Positions 1-9,918 of a stretch of 64,000 bases of DNA are shown in pieces. Below the pieces are notes generated by a model, which saw only the letters and a program-made list of their open reading frames with translations, did not search any database and was not told the origin of the DNA. A program made the translations under genes and the position numbers. The stretch is taken from contig NZ_JADLQQ010000001.1 of NCBI RefSeq assembly GCF_015477765.1, positions 1 to 64,000 of the forward strand, read 5' to 3'. The number at the start of each line of letters is the position of its first letter. Within the stretch, counting starts at the first letter, position 1. This DNA comes from Nocardia transvalensis (GTDB lineage: Bacteria; Actinomycetota; Actinomycetes; Mycobacteriales; Mycobacteriaceae).

Positions 1-132
1 AGGCAAGCCAATGTGAGAGCCACACCAACGACGACGGTGGGCAGCCGAATGAGAGAGCACCCCCACCGGGCACCTGAACCGAATCCTGGCCGGGATCCGA
101 TCTACACACCAGTCTCTAACTAGCCGACGACA

Positions 133-1140
133 GTGATCATGGAACGGGTCGGCTGGCAGCGCGGCCGGACAGTGTTCTTCGAGCGCGTCGCGCAGCTGCG
201 ACCGTTGTTCAGACCACCAGATCCTGCCTCGCGCACCGAGTACCAGGCCGGCGAACTCGCCCAATGCGATCTCTGGTTCCCGCCGGTGGACATCCCGCTC
301 GGGTTTGGCCATGCAGGTCGACCACCGGTGCTGGTGATGGTGATGGTGTCAGGATATTCACGGATCATCGCCGCCACGATGATCCCGACTCGGCAGAGCC
401 CGGACCTGCTGGCCGGGCATTGGGCATCGATCTCATCGTGGGGTCGGGTGCCGCGAACGCTAGTGTGGGACAACGAATCCGCGGTCGGCCAGTGGCGCGG
501 CGGCAAGCCGCAGCTGACCGACGCGATGAACGCGTTCCGGGGAACCCTGGGCATCAAAGTGGTTCAGTGCCGCCCTGGCGACCCGGAGGCTAAAGGCCTA
601 GTCGAGCGGGCCAACGGCTATCTGGAGACCTCATTCCTGCCTGGCCGAACCTTCAGCAGCCCAGGCGATTTCAACGTTCAGCTCACCGACTGGTTGGGCC
701 GGGCGAACCAGCGTCATCACCGGCGCTTGGGCTGCCGTCCGATCGATCGGTGGGCTGCGGATCGGGCCGCAATGCTCGAGCTGCCGCCGGTGGACCCGGT
801 CGTCGGATGGCGATCGGCGGTCCGGCTGCCCCGCGACCACTACATTCGTTTGGATTCCAACGACTACTCCGTGCATCCCTCGGTCATCGGGCGCACCGTT
901 GACGTCCGTGCCGGCCTGCAGAAAGTGGTGGTCACCTGCGCCGGTGTCGAGGTTGCACGACATCGGCGGTGCTGGGCCAGCCACCAGACCATCAGCGACC
1001 CCGACCACGTCGCCGCGGCGGCAGAGCTGCGCCGGTCTCGCCGCCTGGTCGCGGTCCCCGCGCTCGACACGACCGTCGAGCACCGCGATCTGTCCACCTA
1101 TGACCGGTTGTTCGACCTCGACAGCGAAGGGATCGCCTGA
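133..1140 (+). CDS. istA: IS21-family transposase IstA, N-terminally truncated
   Basis: This is the catalytic half of an IS21-type transposase, which cuts and joins IS ends with help from IstB. An acidic triad typical of DDE integrases is visible at Asp46 (CDLWFPP), Asp113 (VWDNESAVG) and Glu158 (GLVERANG), followed by the usual C-terminal region. IstA proteins normally carry a further 70-90 N-terminal residues with a DNA-binding helix-turn-helix. Here the homologous reading begins with PTTVIMERVGW, directly preceded by an in-frame TAG at 121-123, and upstream sequence in all three frames does not resemble IstA. The gene is therefore probably truncated and inactive. GTG133 is only the first available start. 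The stop overlaps the istB ATG (TGATG). Confidence 0.85.
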   Translation: MIMERVGWQRGRTVFFERVAQLRPLFRPPDPASRTEYQAGELAQCDLWFPPVDIPLGFGHAGRPPVLVMVMVSGYSRIIAATMIPTRQSPDLLAGHWASISSWGRVPRTLVWDNESAVGQWRGGKPQLTDAMNAFRGTLGIKVVQCRPGDPEAKGLVERANGYLETSFLPGRTFSSPGDFNVQLTDWLGRANQRHHRRLGCRPIDRWAADRAAMLELPPVDPVVGWRSAVRLPRDHYIRLDSNDYSVHPSVIGRTVDVRAGLQKVVVTCAGVEVARHRRCWASHQTISDPDHVAAAAELRRSRRLVAVPALDTTVEHRDLSTYDRLFDLDSEGIA

Positions 1141-1937
1141 TGGCCACCAAAACCAGCACCAACGGCGCTCGCAACATCGGGTCCGAAATCGCCTATCTCG
1201 CAAGAGCTCTCAAAGCTCCCACCCTCGCCAACGCGGTCGATCGTCTCGCTGAACGCGCGCGAGCGGAGAGCTGGAGTCATGAGGAGTTCCTGGCCGCGTG
1301 CCTGCAGCGTGAGGTCGCTGCCCGCGAAGCCCACGGCGGGGAGGGGCGCATCCGCGCTGCCCGGTTTCCGTCCCGGAAGTCGTTGGAAGAGTTCGACTTC
1401 GACCACCAGCGCTCGCTCAAACGCGACACCATCACCCACTTGGGCACCCTCGATTTCATCACCGCCAAGGAGAACGTGGTGTTCCTCGGCCCACCGGGAA
1501 CCGGGAAAACGCACCTGTCGATCGGGTTGTCCATCCGCGCCTGCCAGGCCGGCCATCGGGTCGCGTTCGCGACGGCCGCAGAGTGGGTCGCGCGGCTGGC
1601 CGAGGCTCATTCCGCCGGAAAACTGCAGGCAGAGCTGATCAAGCTAGGCCGGATTCCGCTTCTCGTGGTCGACGAAGTGGGGTATATCCCGTTCGAGTCC
1701 GAGGCCGCGAACCTGTTCTTCCAGATGGTCTCGTCCAGGTATGAACGGGCGAGTTTGATCGTGACCAGCAACAAACCGTTCGGGCGGTGGGGCGAGGTGT
1801 TCGGCGACGACATCGTCGCCGCCGCCATGATCGACCGCCTGGTCCACCATGCCGAGGTCATCTCCCTCAAGGGCGACAGTTACCGGCTCAGGGACCGTGA
1901 CCTCGGCCGCGTTCCCGCCGCCAAGACCAACGACTGA
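1140..1937 (+). CDS. istB: IS21-family helper ATPase IstB
   Basis: IstB is the AAA+ ATPase that assembles on target DNA and stimulates IstA. The 265-residue protein has the usual IstB length, a Walker A motif GPPGTGKT at about 117-124, a Walker B LLVVDE ending near residue 179, and the sensor-like IVTSNKPF segment. It starts one base inside the istA stop codon, the usual arrangement for this pair. The reading frame is intact, so istB may have outlived the damage to its istA partner. Confidence 0.93.
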   Translation: MATKTSTNGARNIGSEIAYLARALKAPTLANAVDRLAERARAESWSHEEFLAACLQREVAAREAHGGEGRIRAARFPSRKSLEEFDFDHQRSLKRDTITHLGTLDFITAKENVVFLGPPGTGKTHLSIGLSIRACQAGHRVAFATAAEWVARLAEAHSAGKLQAELIKLGRIPLLVVDEVGYIPFESEAANLFFQMVSSRYERASLIVTSNKPFGRWGEVFGDDIVAAAMIDRLVHHAEVISLKGDSYRLRDRDLGRVPAAKTND

Positions 1938-2006
1938 AAACGCTCGCGCAGAGGACATTCTGTGGTGTTCGGGGCGCTCGGGCGTATGCCTCGGCAGACT
2001 GCAGAC

Positions 2007-2471
2007 ATGGGCATGATCGATATCCGACCTGCGGTGGAACGCGATCTCACTTCTGTTGCCGACCTTCGCTGGCGGTGGCTGCTGGAGAACGGAGCCACTC
2101 CCACCACCACGCACGACGAATTCATCCAGTGGTTCGTGAGCTGGGCGCAGGCCAACACCTCATCACACCGCTGCTTGGTCGTCACCGACGACGAGGCGGT
2201 GATCGGCATGGGGTGGCTGGCGATCACGCAGCGCGTGCCGACTCCGGTTGTCCTGGAACGCGCATCCGGTGACGTGCAGTGTGTCTACGTGGTACCTGAT
2301 CGACGCAGCACCGGGCTGGGCGGCAAACTCATCGACGCACTGGTCGATCTCGCACGTCAGCTCGGATTAGAGCGAGTGACAGTACATTCCAGTGTGAGAG
2401 CAATCCCGGCGTATTCCCGTTGTGGGTTCGCGGTATCGAATCGACTGCTGCAGACCGCGCTCAGCCATTGA
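2007..2471 (+). CDS. GNAT-family N-acetyltransferase
   Basis: This is a small cytoplasmic acetyltransferase predicted to move an acetyl group from acetyl-CoA to an unknown amine. The GNAT fold is visible: an N-terminal IRPAVERDL strand-helix start, and the acetyl-CoA-binding motif A (VVPDRRSTGLGG) with the R-x-x-G-x-G/A pattern about two thirds along. The protein ends with the typical YSRCGF segment near the C-terminus. ATG2007 (or the adjacent ATG2013) is preferred to the upstream GTG1962 because IRPA is the normal family N-terminus. No clear ribosome binding site is seen. It lies just behind the IS element and could be cargo or host DNA. Confidence 0.8.
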   Translation: MGMIDIRPAVERDLTSVADLRWRWLLENGATPTTTHDEFIQWFVSWAQANTSSHRCLVVTDDEAVIGMGWLAITQRVPTPVVLERASGDVQCVYVVPDRRSTGLGGKLIDALVDLARQLGLERVTVHSSVRAIPAYSRCGFAVSNRLLQTALSH

Positions 2472-2914
2472 TCTCCCGCAGGGCCACACCGGTCCGTAGA
2501 GAGTCACGACACATAACCGGTATCCCGGGATGCTCATGCCAAAGGGTGGGTCACGGCTGAACCGGACCAGGCGGGTCAGGGTTCAGCCGGACTTGACAGC
2601 AGGTACAGATCGACCGTCCACACCATAATCCCGACAAATCCCACTGCTACGTCTGCCCGTTTCGCATCGACGGCAAGCGCGATTCATACGCCACCGGGGT
2701 CAACGAGATGCATGCGCAAGTCGGCGGTGTCGGTGCTGACCGTGGCGAGTGTCCACACCGTGGCGGTAGCGCAACGTCACCAACACACTGACGGCTCCGT
2801 TCGACGACTTTTCATGCGGCAGCCAAACTGCGCGCACAACAGCGTTCGACTCACGTCACCGCCGCAACACCAGCGACCAGGAAGATCCTCGAACGACCAA
2901 GTAGAAACCCCGGA
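2472..2914. other. Non-coding stretch, nothing recognised
   Basis: I see no gene, RNA or repeat that I can support here. Short open frames exist on both strands but lack ribosome binding sites and have no family resemblance. The stretch lies between an IS remnant and a tRNA gene, a place where decayed integrated DNA is common. Nothing specific identifies such a remnant. Confidence 0.5.
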
Positions 2915-2976
2915 GAAAAGAAATGTCCCTCACTCGCCGGTGCTTTCGCGGTCCCGGATTCGAGTAAGGGACATTT
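2915..2976 (-). terminator. Rho-independent terminator of tRNA-Ala
   Basis: On the minus strand a 15-bp stem with one G-U pair forms between 2976-2962 and 2935-2921, followed by CTTTTC. It begins at the last base of the encoded tRNA CCA end, so it sits exactly where the tRNA transcript should stop. Confidence 0.8.
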
Positions 2977-3051
2977 GGTGGAGCTAAGGGGACTCGAACC
3001 CCTGACCCCCACACTGCCAGTGTGGTGCGCTACCAGCTGCGCCATAGCCCC
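2976..3051 (-). tRNA. tRNA-Ala (anticodon GGC)
   Basis: The minus strand folds as a 76-nt tRNA including an encoded CCA. The acceptor strands GGGGCTA/TAGCTCC pair over 7 bp with one G-U. The anticodon arm is CCACA-CTGGCAG-TGTGG, giving anticodon GGC (Ala). The T-loop is TTCGAAC in a GGGG/CCCC context. The gene is read leftward and is followed at once by a strong terminator. Confidence 0.97.
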
Positions 3052-3171
3052 GTGTTGTGCTTTGTGCCGCCGGGGGCTCCCCGTTGGCCTGAATGAAGTT
3101 ACACCACGGCCGGTCAGGGAAACAAATCGGCTGGTGGGAGGGGTGGTGGAACTGGTGTTCGAAGAGTAATC

Positions 3172-3187
3172 TCGAACGCATGTTCGA
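3172..3187 (+). promoter_or_regulatory. SOS box (LexA operator), perfect mycobacterial consensus
   Basis: TCGAAC-GCAT-GTTCGA is a perfect inverted repeat that matches the mycobacterial LexA operator consensus TCGAAC(N4)GTTCGA. It overlaps the candidate ATG at 3180 of the HNH gene, and lies 20-35 bases upstream of the next start (3207). In M. tuberculosis, several REP13E12-family genes carry such boxes, so DNA-damage induction of this gene is a well-founded inference. Confidence 0.85.
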
Positions 3188-4625
3188 CAGCGGAGAGCTT
3201 CAGGCGATGAGTGATGAGGGGCTGATCGATGCGCTGCGGCGGGCACACGGGGCGGCGGCGTTCGCGCAGGCGGCAGAGGTGTCGGCGGTGCGCGAGCTGT
3301 ATCGGCGGCATCGGGAGCAGGGGCGCGGAGCGCGGCCGGGCGATGCGCGAGCGGGAGAGTTCGCGGCGACCGAGGCGGCGGTGGCCGTGCAGATCTCCGA
3401 ACAGGTGGCGGCGGCGCTGATCGATATCGGCCTGGGGCTGGATGCGCTGCCGCGCACGCGGGAGGCGTTCGCCTCGGGGCGGATCGATCTGGCGCGGGTG
3501 CAGGTGATCGTCGAGACCGCCCGCGATCTGCCGGGCGAGGTGCTCGCGGAACTGGAGCCGAAGCTGATCGAGGCGGCGGCACGGTCGGGCCCGGCCCGGC
3601 TGCGGCAGACGGCGCGGCGGTGGGTGACCAAGCTGGATCCCGACGGCGAGCAGGGCCGCCGGGAGCTGCGCGAACACGACCGCGACGTGCGGATCAAGGC
3701 GGTCCAGGACGGCATGGCGGTCTTCGACGGCCTCCTACCCGCCGTCGGGGCGCAGACGATAGCCATGCGACTGCGAGAGATGAGTCACCAGGTCTGTTCG
3801 GCCGACCCACGGACCATGCCGCAGCGTCGTGCCGACGCCCTGGTCGCGCTCGCCGACGGCTCGGGCGGGCTGCGGTGCGAATGCGGGCGCGGCGAGCGGT
3901 GCCGGGCACCGGAACCCACCGGCACGAGACGACGTCCGCTGATCCAGATCGGCATTTCGGCGGCAAGCCTGCTGGGCACCCACAACGATCCGGCCTTTCT
4001 GGCCGGCTACGGACCCGTCGACCCCGAATTAGCCCGCCGCATCGCCGAATACGCTCAGTTCCAGGTGATTCCGGAACGCACCGACGAGCCTGGCACCACC
4101 GAGGAGGCGATGCGCCGCGATCCGCCGCAATGGCTGGACCGAGAGGTCCGCGCCCTCGACGGCCAGTGCCGTTTTCCCGGCTGCACGATGCCCGCCGCCG
4201 ACGCCGAGATCGACCACAGCGAACCGTTCGATGTCACCCATCCCGGCCGCGGAGGCGCCACGGTCCTGTCGAATCTGGCGGTCCTGTGCTCGCGCCACCA
4301 TCGCTTGAAACAGACCGCCGACGCGCAGGCGATTCCTTGGCGCACAAGGAGATTGGACGCCGACCGGCTGCAATGGACCAGTCCGACAGGCGATGTGCAC
4401 AGCACCGTCCGCGACGGCGCGCGATATCTGTTCCCGCACACCGACACCGAAGCCCCCGAGCTGCCGTGGCCGTCCCCGACCGCGGTTCCGGCCCGTCGGC
4501 ACTCGGCCGCCCTCGATCTCACCTATCCGATCGAGCACCATGCTCCCGTTCATCGACAGCTGTCGCCGATGACCCCCGAAGACGATCTGCCCGGCCGACT
4601 CGCAGCCGAAAGCCCAGGCCGCTGA
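3180..4625 (+). CDS. DUF222/REP13E12-family HNH endonuclease
   Basis: The protein (481 residues from ATG3180) has an N-terminal DUF222 helical domain and a C-terminal HNH nuclease fold. A zinc-knuckle-like CRFPGC is near residue 329, the catalytic DH pair near 344, an Asn in LSNLAVLC, and a final CSRHH near 371. The family is abundant in mycobacteria and nocardiae as the 13E12 repeat proteins; its biological role is not established. The start is ambiguous. ATG3180 gives MFDSGEL, typical of the family, and lies inside the SOS box. ATG3207 has a better ribosome site (GGAGAG, 9-base spacing). The perfect SOS box implies LexA control. Confidence 0.88.
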   Translation: MFDSGELQAMSDEGLIDALRRAHGAAAFAQAAEVSAVRELYRRHREQGRGARPGDARAGEFAATEAAVAVQISEQVAAALIDIGLGLDALPRTREAFASGRIDLARVQVIVETARDLPGEVLAELEPKLIEAAARSGPARLRQTARRWVTKLDPDGEQGRRELREHDRDVRIKAVQDGMAVFDGLLPAVGAQTIAMRLREMSHQVCSADPRTMPQRRADALVALADGSGGLRCECGRGERCRAPEPTGTRRRPLIQIGISAASLLGTHNDPAFLAGYGPVDPELARRIAEYAQFQVIPERTDEPGTTEEAMRRDPPQWLDREVRALDGQCRFPGCTMPAADAEIDHSEPFDVTHPGRGGATVLSNLAVLCSRHHRLKQTADAQAIPWRTRRLDADRLQWTSPTGDVHSTVRDGARYLFPHTDTEAPELPWPSPTAVPARRHSAALDLTYPIEHHAPVHRQLSPMTPEDDLPGRLAAESPGR

Positions 4626-4669
4626 ACGGCTTTCACCGTGCTACCCACCAGCGACCCCGAGGCACAGCG

Positions 4670-4906
4670 ATGGAACTCCCGGACCCTCCTCCGGCGCCCA
4701 CCGTCATCGACGTCGGTGTGGAACGCGAACGCATCGCGGCATTGGAGAACATCCGCCGACGGCTCGAAGCCGAACTGGACAAGGCCGAGGCGGGCTGCGG
4801 CTACGCGGCCATGGCGGCTCAGCTGCGCGACACCGTCAACGCCATTGCCGACGCCCGCAATCGCATCTACGAGGCGCTGTTGAACGACGACCCGTACGAG
4901 AGTTAG
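4670..4906 (+). CDS. Small conserved-looking coiled-coil protein, function unknown
   Basis: The 78-residue product starts MELPDPPPAPTVIDVG and then runs as one long charged helix rich in Glu, Arg and Ala (about residues 18-70), suggesting a short coiled coil. A GAGG ribosome site precedes the ATG by about 7 bases. It follows the HNH gene by 44 bases on the same strand and may be co-transcribed with it under LexA control. I do not recognise the family. Codon use is typical of the neighbouring genes, which supports it being real. Confidence 0.6.
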   Translation: MELPDPPPAPTVIDVGVERERIAALENIRRRLEAELDKAEAGCGYAAMAAQLRDTVNAIADARNRIYEALLNDDPYES

Positions 4907-4980
4907 CCCATCAGTTGCGGGAGACCGCAACCCGGGGGTCGCGCCCGGGCAGCAGGGGATGCCGCCCGGGCGCTCGATCC

Positions 4981-5718
4981 CTACGGCGCGATCTTGTCGA
5001 CCCAGCCGGAGTCGTTCACATCGATCTTCTCGGTGCCGGCGAGCACCGTGGGAGTCTGCACCCGTCCGGCCGCGGCCTTGAGTGCGGCCATGGCCGCCTG
5101 GGTGTGGTTGCGCGCGGAGTCGACCCGCTGTCCCTTGGCGATGCACTGCTGCACCTCCGGCGTGGCGCCGGCATCCTTGGCGATCGCGGCCAGCTCCTCG
5201 TTGGTGAGATTGCCGCCACCCTCGCTCGGCTGTTTCGTGGTGAACAGCGCCGTGTGGAACTTCGAGTACGCCGGTCCGTCGCCGGAGTCGGCGACACATT
5301 CGCTCGCGGCGACGGCGCGCGTGGAGTAGTCCTTACTGCCCGACTGGGGGTCGAGGAAGTTGACCAGCCGGTACCGGACCGCCAGCTTGCCCTGATCGAT
5401 CTTCTGGGCGATCAGCTGGCCGTAGAGATGTTCCAGCGAACCGCAGGCCGGGCACATCGGATCCTCGTAGACATCGATCGTCTTGGCGGCGTTCGATTTA
5501 CCGAGCACGATCGCGCCGTCGGAGTCCAACAGGGCGGTGACGGCCTGTTCATGGGCCGCTCCGTAGCCCTCGCCCTGCACCTTCGCGTCGTTGTCACTGT
5601 TCCAGCGCACGACGAGCACCACGATCAGCGCGATCACCACCAGCGCGACGACACCCAGGGCGTAGGTGGTGCGGCTGGACATCGGTCGCGGCGTGTACTT
5701 CGATCCCGAGGAATTCAC
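4981..5718 (-). CDS. Membrane-anchored DsbA-like thioredoxin-fold protein
   Basis: The 245-residue protein has one N-terminal membrane helix (about residues 18-38) followed by an extracytoplasmic thioredoxin fold with the active-site motif C-P-A-C near residue 88. This fits the DsbA_4-type oxidoreductases of actinobacteria, which form or rearrange disulfides in exported proteins. GTG5718 (MNSSGSKYTPRP) is preferred because family members start with such a short basic segment before the helix; ATG5682 is an alternative. The gene stands alone, with an MFS gene upstream on the same strand. Confidence 0.85.
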   Translation of the reverse strand: MNSSGSKYTPRPMSSRTTYALGVVALVVIALIVVLVVRWNSDNDAKVQGEGYGAAHEQAVTALLDSDGAIVLGKSNAAKTIDVYEDPMCPACGSLEHLYGQLIAQKIDQGKLAVRYRLVNFLDPQSGSKDYSTRAVAASECVADSGDGPAYSKFHTALFTTKQPSEGGGNLTNEELAAIAKDAGATPEVQQCIAKGQRVDSARNHTQAAMAALKAAAGRVQTPTVLAGTEKIDVNDSGWVDKIAP

Positions 5719-5780
5719 GGCGTCCACTCTGCCAAAACCGGGACGCACACCCGAACTCGACACGGCCCCGACACGCGCGG

Positions 5781-7001
5781 TCAGGCGCGGGCGTCCACCA
5801 CCGCCCGTCGGCGCATCGGCTCGGGCACCAGCAGCCAGGCGCCGGAGGCCACCACCAGCAGCGCACCCGTGACCGCGAGCGCGACGCCGAACGAAATCCG
5901 TTGCGCGAGAGCGCCCACCGCGATCGGCCCGAGCACCGTGCCCAGGTCAGCGGCCATCTGATAGCCGGCCAGCACCGGGCCGCCCCGCGCCCGGGGCCCG
6001 ATGATGTCGGCGACGGCGGCCTGCTGAGCGGGGGTGTACATCCCCGAGCCGAGCCCGGCCACGAACGACGCGACCAGCAGCCACGCCAGATTCGGCGACA
6101 CGCCCAGCGCGATCGTGCCGACCGCACACACCAACGTCCCGATCACCACGAACGGCTTGCGCCCCAGCCGATCCGACAGCCTGCCGGAGGCGAACAGCAC
6201 CGCCGCATTGCCCGCCGCGAACACCGTCAACGCGACCCCGGCCAGCTCGCGCGACTGGCCGAGCACCTCCACCACGAGCAGCGGCACCAGCGCCATCCGC
6301 ACCCCGAAGACGGCCGCGCCGTTGGCGAAGTTGGACCACAGCACCGCCCAGTACGCCGGGCGCTGCAGCGCCTGCCGGAAGTTCATCACGCGAACCGCGT
6401 CGGACGCCTCGGGCGCGGCCAGTTGTGAGTCGCGCAGACTCCAGTAGACGACGGCCGTGGCGGCCAGCAGGACGATCGCGTAGATGAGGAAAGGCACCCG
6501 CAGCCCGAATCCCACCAGCGCCCCGCCGATCAGCGGTCCCCCGAGCGAGCCGACCAGGAAGCTGGTGGACCACAGCCCCGAGACCCGCCCGCGTTCACCC
6601 GGCGGCGACATCCGGATCACCAGCCCCAGCGACGACACGGTGAACATTGTGGATCCGATGCCGCCCAGCGACCGCAGCACGATGAGCTGCCAGTAACTCT
6701 GCGCGAACGCGCACGCACCGGTGGACAGCGCGACGATCAGCACTCCGCTCAAATACACCGACCGCTCCCCCAGCCGCTGCACCAGCCGCCCGCTGACCGG
6801 CGCGAACAGCAGCCGCATCAACGCGAAGGCGCTGACGATCGCCGAGGCCGCCGCCACACCCACCCCGAAGCTGCGCGCATACTGCGGCAGCGCGGGCGCC
6901 ACCAGGCCGAACCCGATCGCGATCAGAAACGACGCGCCGACCAGCACCCAGATCTCGACCGGCAACCGCGCGGGCCTGGCTTTCGTCACCACACACACCA
7001 T
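5781..7001 (-). CDS. MFS transporter (DHA1-like drug/metabolite exporter)
   Basis: The 406-residue protein has twelve predicted membrane helices in two six-helix halves. The MFS motif A appears in both loops (GRLVQRLGERSV in the first half, GRLSDRLGRKP in the second). The motif placement is that of proton-coupled 12-helix exporters, but the substrate cannot be read from sequence. It is followed at 63 bases by the DsbA-like gene on the same strand. Confidence 0.85.
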   Translation of the reverse strand: MVCVVTKARPARLPVEIWVLVGASFLIAIGFGLVAPALPQYARSFGVGVAAASAIVSAFALMRLLFAPVSGRLVQRLGERSVYLSGVLIVALSTGACAFAQSYWQLIVLRSLGGIGSTMFTVSSLGLVIRMSPPGERGRVSGLWSTSFLVGSLGGPLIGGALVGFGLRVPFLIYAIVLLAATAVVYWSLRDSQLAAPEASDAVRVMNFRQALQRPAYWAVLWSNFANGAAVFGVRMALVPLLVVEVLGQSRELAGVALTVFAAGNAAVLFASGRLSDRLGRKPFVVIGTLVCAVGTIALGVSPNLAWLLVASFVAGLGSGMYTPAQQAAVADIIGPRARGGPVLAGYQMAADLGTVLGPIAVGALAQRISFGVALAVTGALLVVASGAWLLVPEPMRRRAVVDARA

Positions 7002-7098
7002 TCATCCACGTCTGTCCCAACCCCCGTACCGCCCGCCGGTATTTCCGTGACCACCCGACCGGCCGACCCCTATCGCACGCCGAGCCGCGAGACGCCAC

Positions 7099-8736
<1,638 letters not shown>

Positions 8737-8854
8737 GCTCGGGCCTCCTTTCCGTATCGCCTGCGCCCGGCTGGTCATCAGGATCACGGCCCCACCCGCC
8801 CCACCGAACCCAGGAGGGATACCGTATCGAATCGCACCGACAGCCCCTGACGCG

Positions 8855-9259
8855 TCATCGTCGCGCCCCGACGTCCGGATTCCAGACCTGCACCGGCGAC
8901 AATGCGACGGTGCCGGAGTCGAACAGTTCGGCGTTGGCGGCCACGAAATCGCGCAGCAGTTCCGCGTCGTCGACGATCATCACCAGGACCGGCAGGTTCT
9001 CGGCCAGATCGACCATCCGGGCGGTATGGATGCGCGAGGACACGCCGTAGCCCTCCACCCCGCGCCACACGCTGGCACCGGCCAGGCCCGCATCCCGGGC
9101 GCGCCGGACGATCTCGTGATACCGGGGCCGATGTTTCCAGTGGTCGTCCTCGCCCAGCAGCACGGTCAACCGGGCCGCCGGACGCCACCGCGGATCCGGC
9201 TGCCACGCATCGGCTTCCGTCACGATCTGTACGACGGGATCCGCCGGTACCTCGCTCAT
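8855..9259 (-). CDS. DUF190 (PII-like) protein
   Basis: The 134-residue product has the DUF190 pattern: a basic strand ARLTVLLGEDDHW, a helix with RARDAGLAGASVWRG, the EGYGVSSRIHT loop, and an LPVLVMIVDD strand. DUF190 proteins have a PII-like ferredoxin fold and are usually encoded beside CrcB/Fluc fluoride channels, which suggests a link to fluoride export. No crcB gene is present here. It precedes pgm on the same strand by 118 bases. Confidence 0.85.
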   Translation of the reverse strand: MSEVPADPVVQIVTEADAWQPDPRWRPAARLTVLLGEDDHWKHRPRYHEIVRRARDAGLAGASVWRGVEGYGVSSRIHTARMVDLAENLPVLVMIVDDAELLRDFVAANAELFDSGTVALSPVQVWNPDVGARR

Positions 9260-9918
9260 TGCCTGCCCCCAATCGTCGTGCCGTTGCCGTAGCGCGTCGC
9301 CACACCCGATTCGAGCAGTTTACGAACTTTGCCGTCGGCGCCGACGGGGTGGTGGAAACGGCCAGCACACCCGGATGTCCACAGCGGTCCCGAGGGACGG
9401 TGGTCCGTGGCCCGACCCGCCGCGCACGCCCGGCGACGACCGCCGCCGAACCCTGCCGCGGCCATGGCCCCCAGCGTCCGTTTCGCTTGCGGCAGCCGGA
9501 GACTCGCGCCGGCGCGAGCGATCGCCCGCGGCCCGCCGCCGGGTGCGATCGCCGGCGGCACGAGCGGCCCGACCGCCCGGGCGCCGGCTGGCGAAACCAC
9601 CTGGAGGACCTCCTACCCGAGACCGAAACCTATCGAGTCATGCTAACTGCCAGCGACCCCCGACCGACCGGCATGCACCCGTGAATCGGCCCGACGATTC
9701 CGCATCCCCGCACGCCACCGGCGCACCGGCGCAGCGTCCAGCACCCTTACCCGCGCACGGCGCGTCGCGCCGGGGGCGATCTGTACGGTCCGGCGCGGCG
9801 ATAGGGGGTGCGGCTGGGAAACTGCTGTAATAGCCTCATTCGATAAGTCCCATCCGGTCGGTTTGCGGGACGGTTCGACATCCGGCTTCATCCCCACACG
9901 GGCGACACAGGAGTGACG
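9260..9918. other. Long very G+C-rich intergenic stretch without a convincing gene
   Basis: Between the DUF190 start and the lipase start I find no supported gene. A minus-strand open frame (9600-9256) ends in an ATGA overlap with the DUF190 start and has a plausible last 25 residues, but its first part is compositionally biased and matches nothing I know. The position is where crcB genes would be expected from the mycobacterial gene order. No fluoride-riboswitch fold is evident. Confidence 0.4.

Larger units (their letters stand above)
124..1940 (+). mobile_element. IS21-like insertion sequence remnant
   Basis: The istA-istB pair defines an IS21-family element. Its left end appears lost: IstA homology starts at about base 124, right after a stop codon, and bases 1-120 contain no recognisable IS terminus or gene. 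I could not identify the right terminal inverted repeat; the GNAT gene begins about 70 bases after the istB stop. The given limits are therefore those of the recognisable coding part. Confidence 0.7.

Noticed and set aside
2712..2987. Rightward 91-codon open frame next to the tRNA
   Set aside because: It runs into the tRNA terminator and has low-complexity basic composition with no start signal.
8784..8858. 24-codon open frame overlapping the DUF190 stop by ATGA before pgm
   Set aside because: Very short, no family, and pgm has its own strong ribosome site.
9256..9600. Minus-strand 114-codon open frame ending in ATGA with the DUF190 start
   Set aside because: Biased composition, no family resemblance, no clear ribosome site; only the coupling overlap supports it, so it is mentioned as part of the intergenic stretch.
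9643..9897. Minus-strand 84-codon open frame before the lipase gene
   Set aside because: Arg-rich shadow-type composition with no ribosome site or known motif.
9260..9912. Possible fluoride riboswitch near the DUF190 gene
   Set aside because: No pseudoknot core resembling the crcB motif was found by eye.
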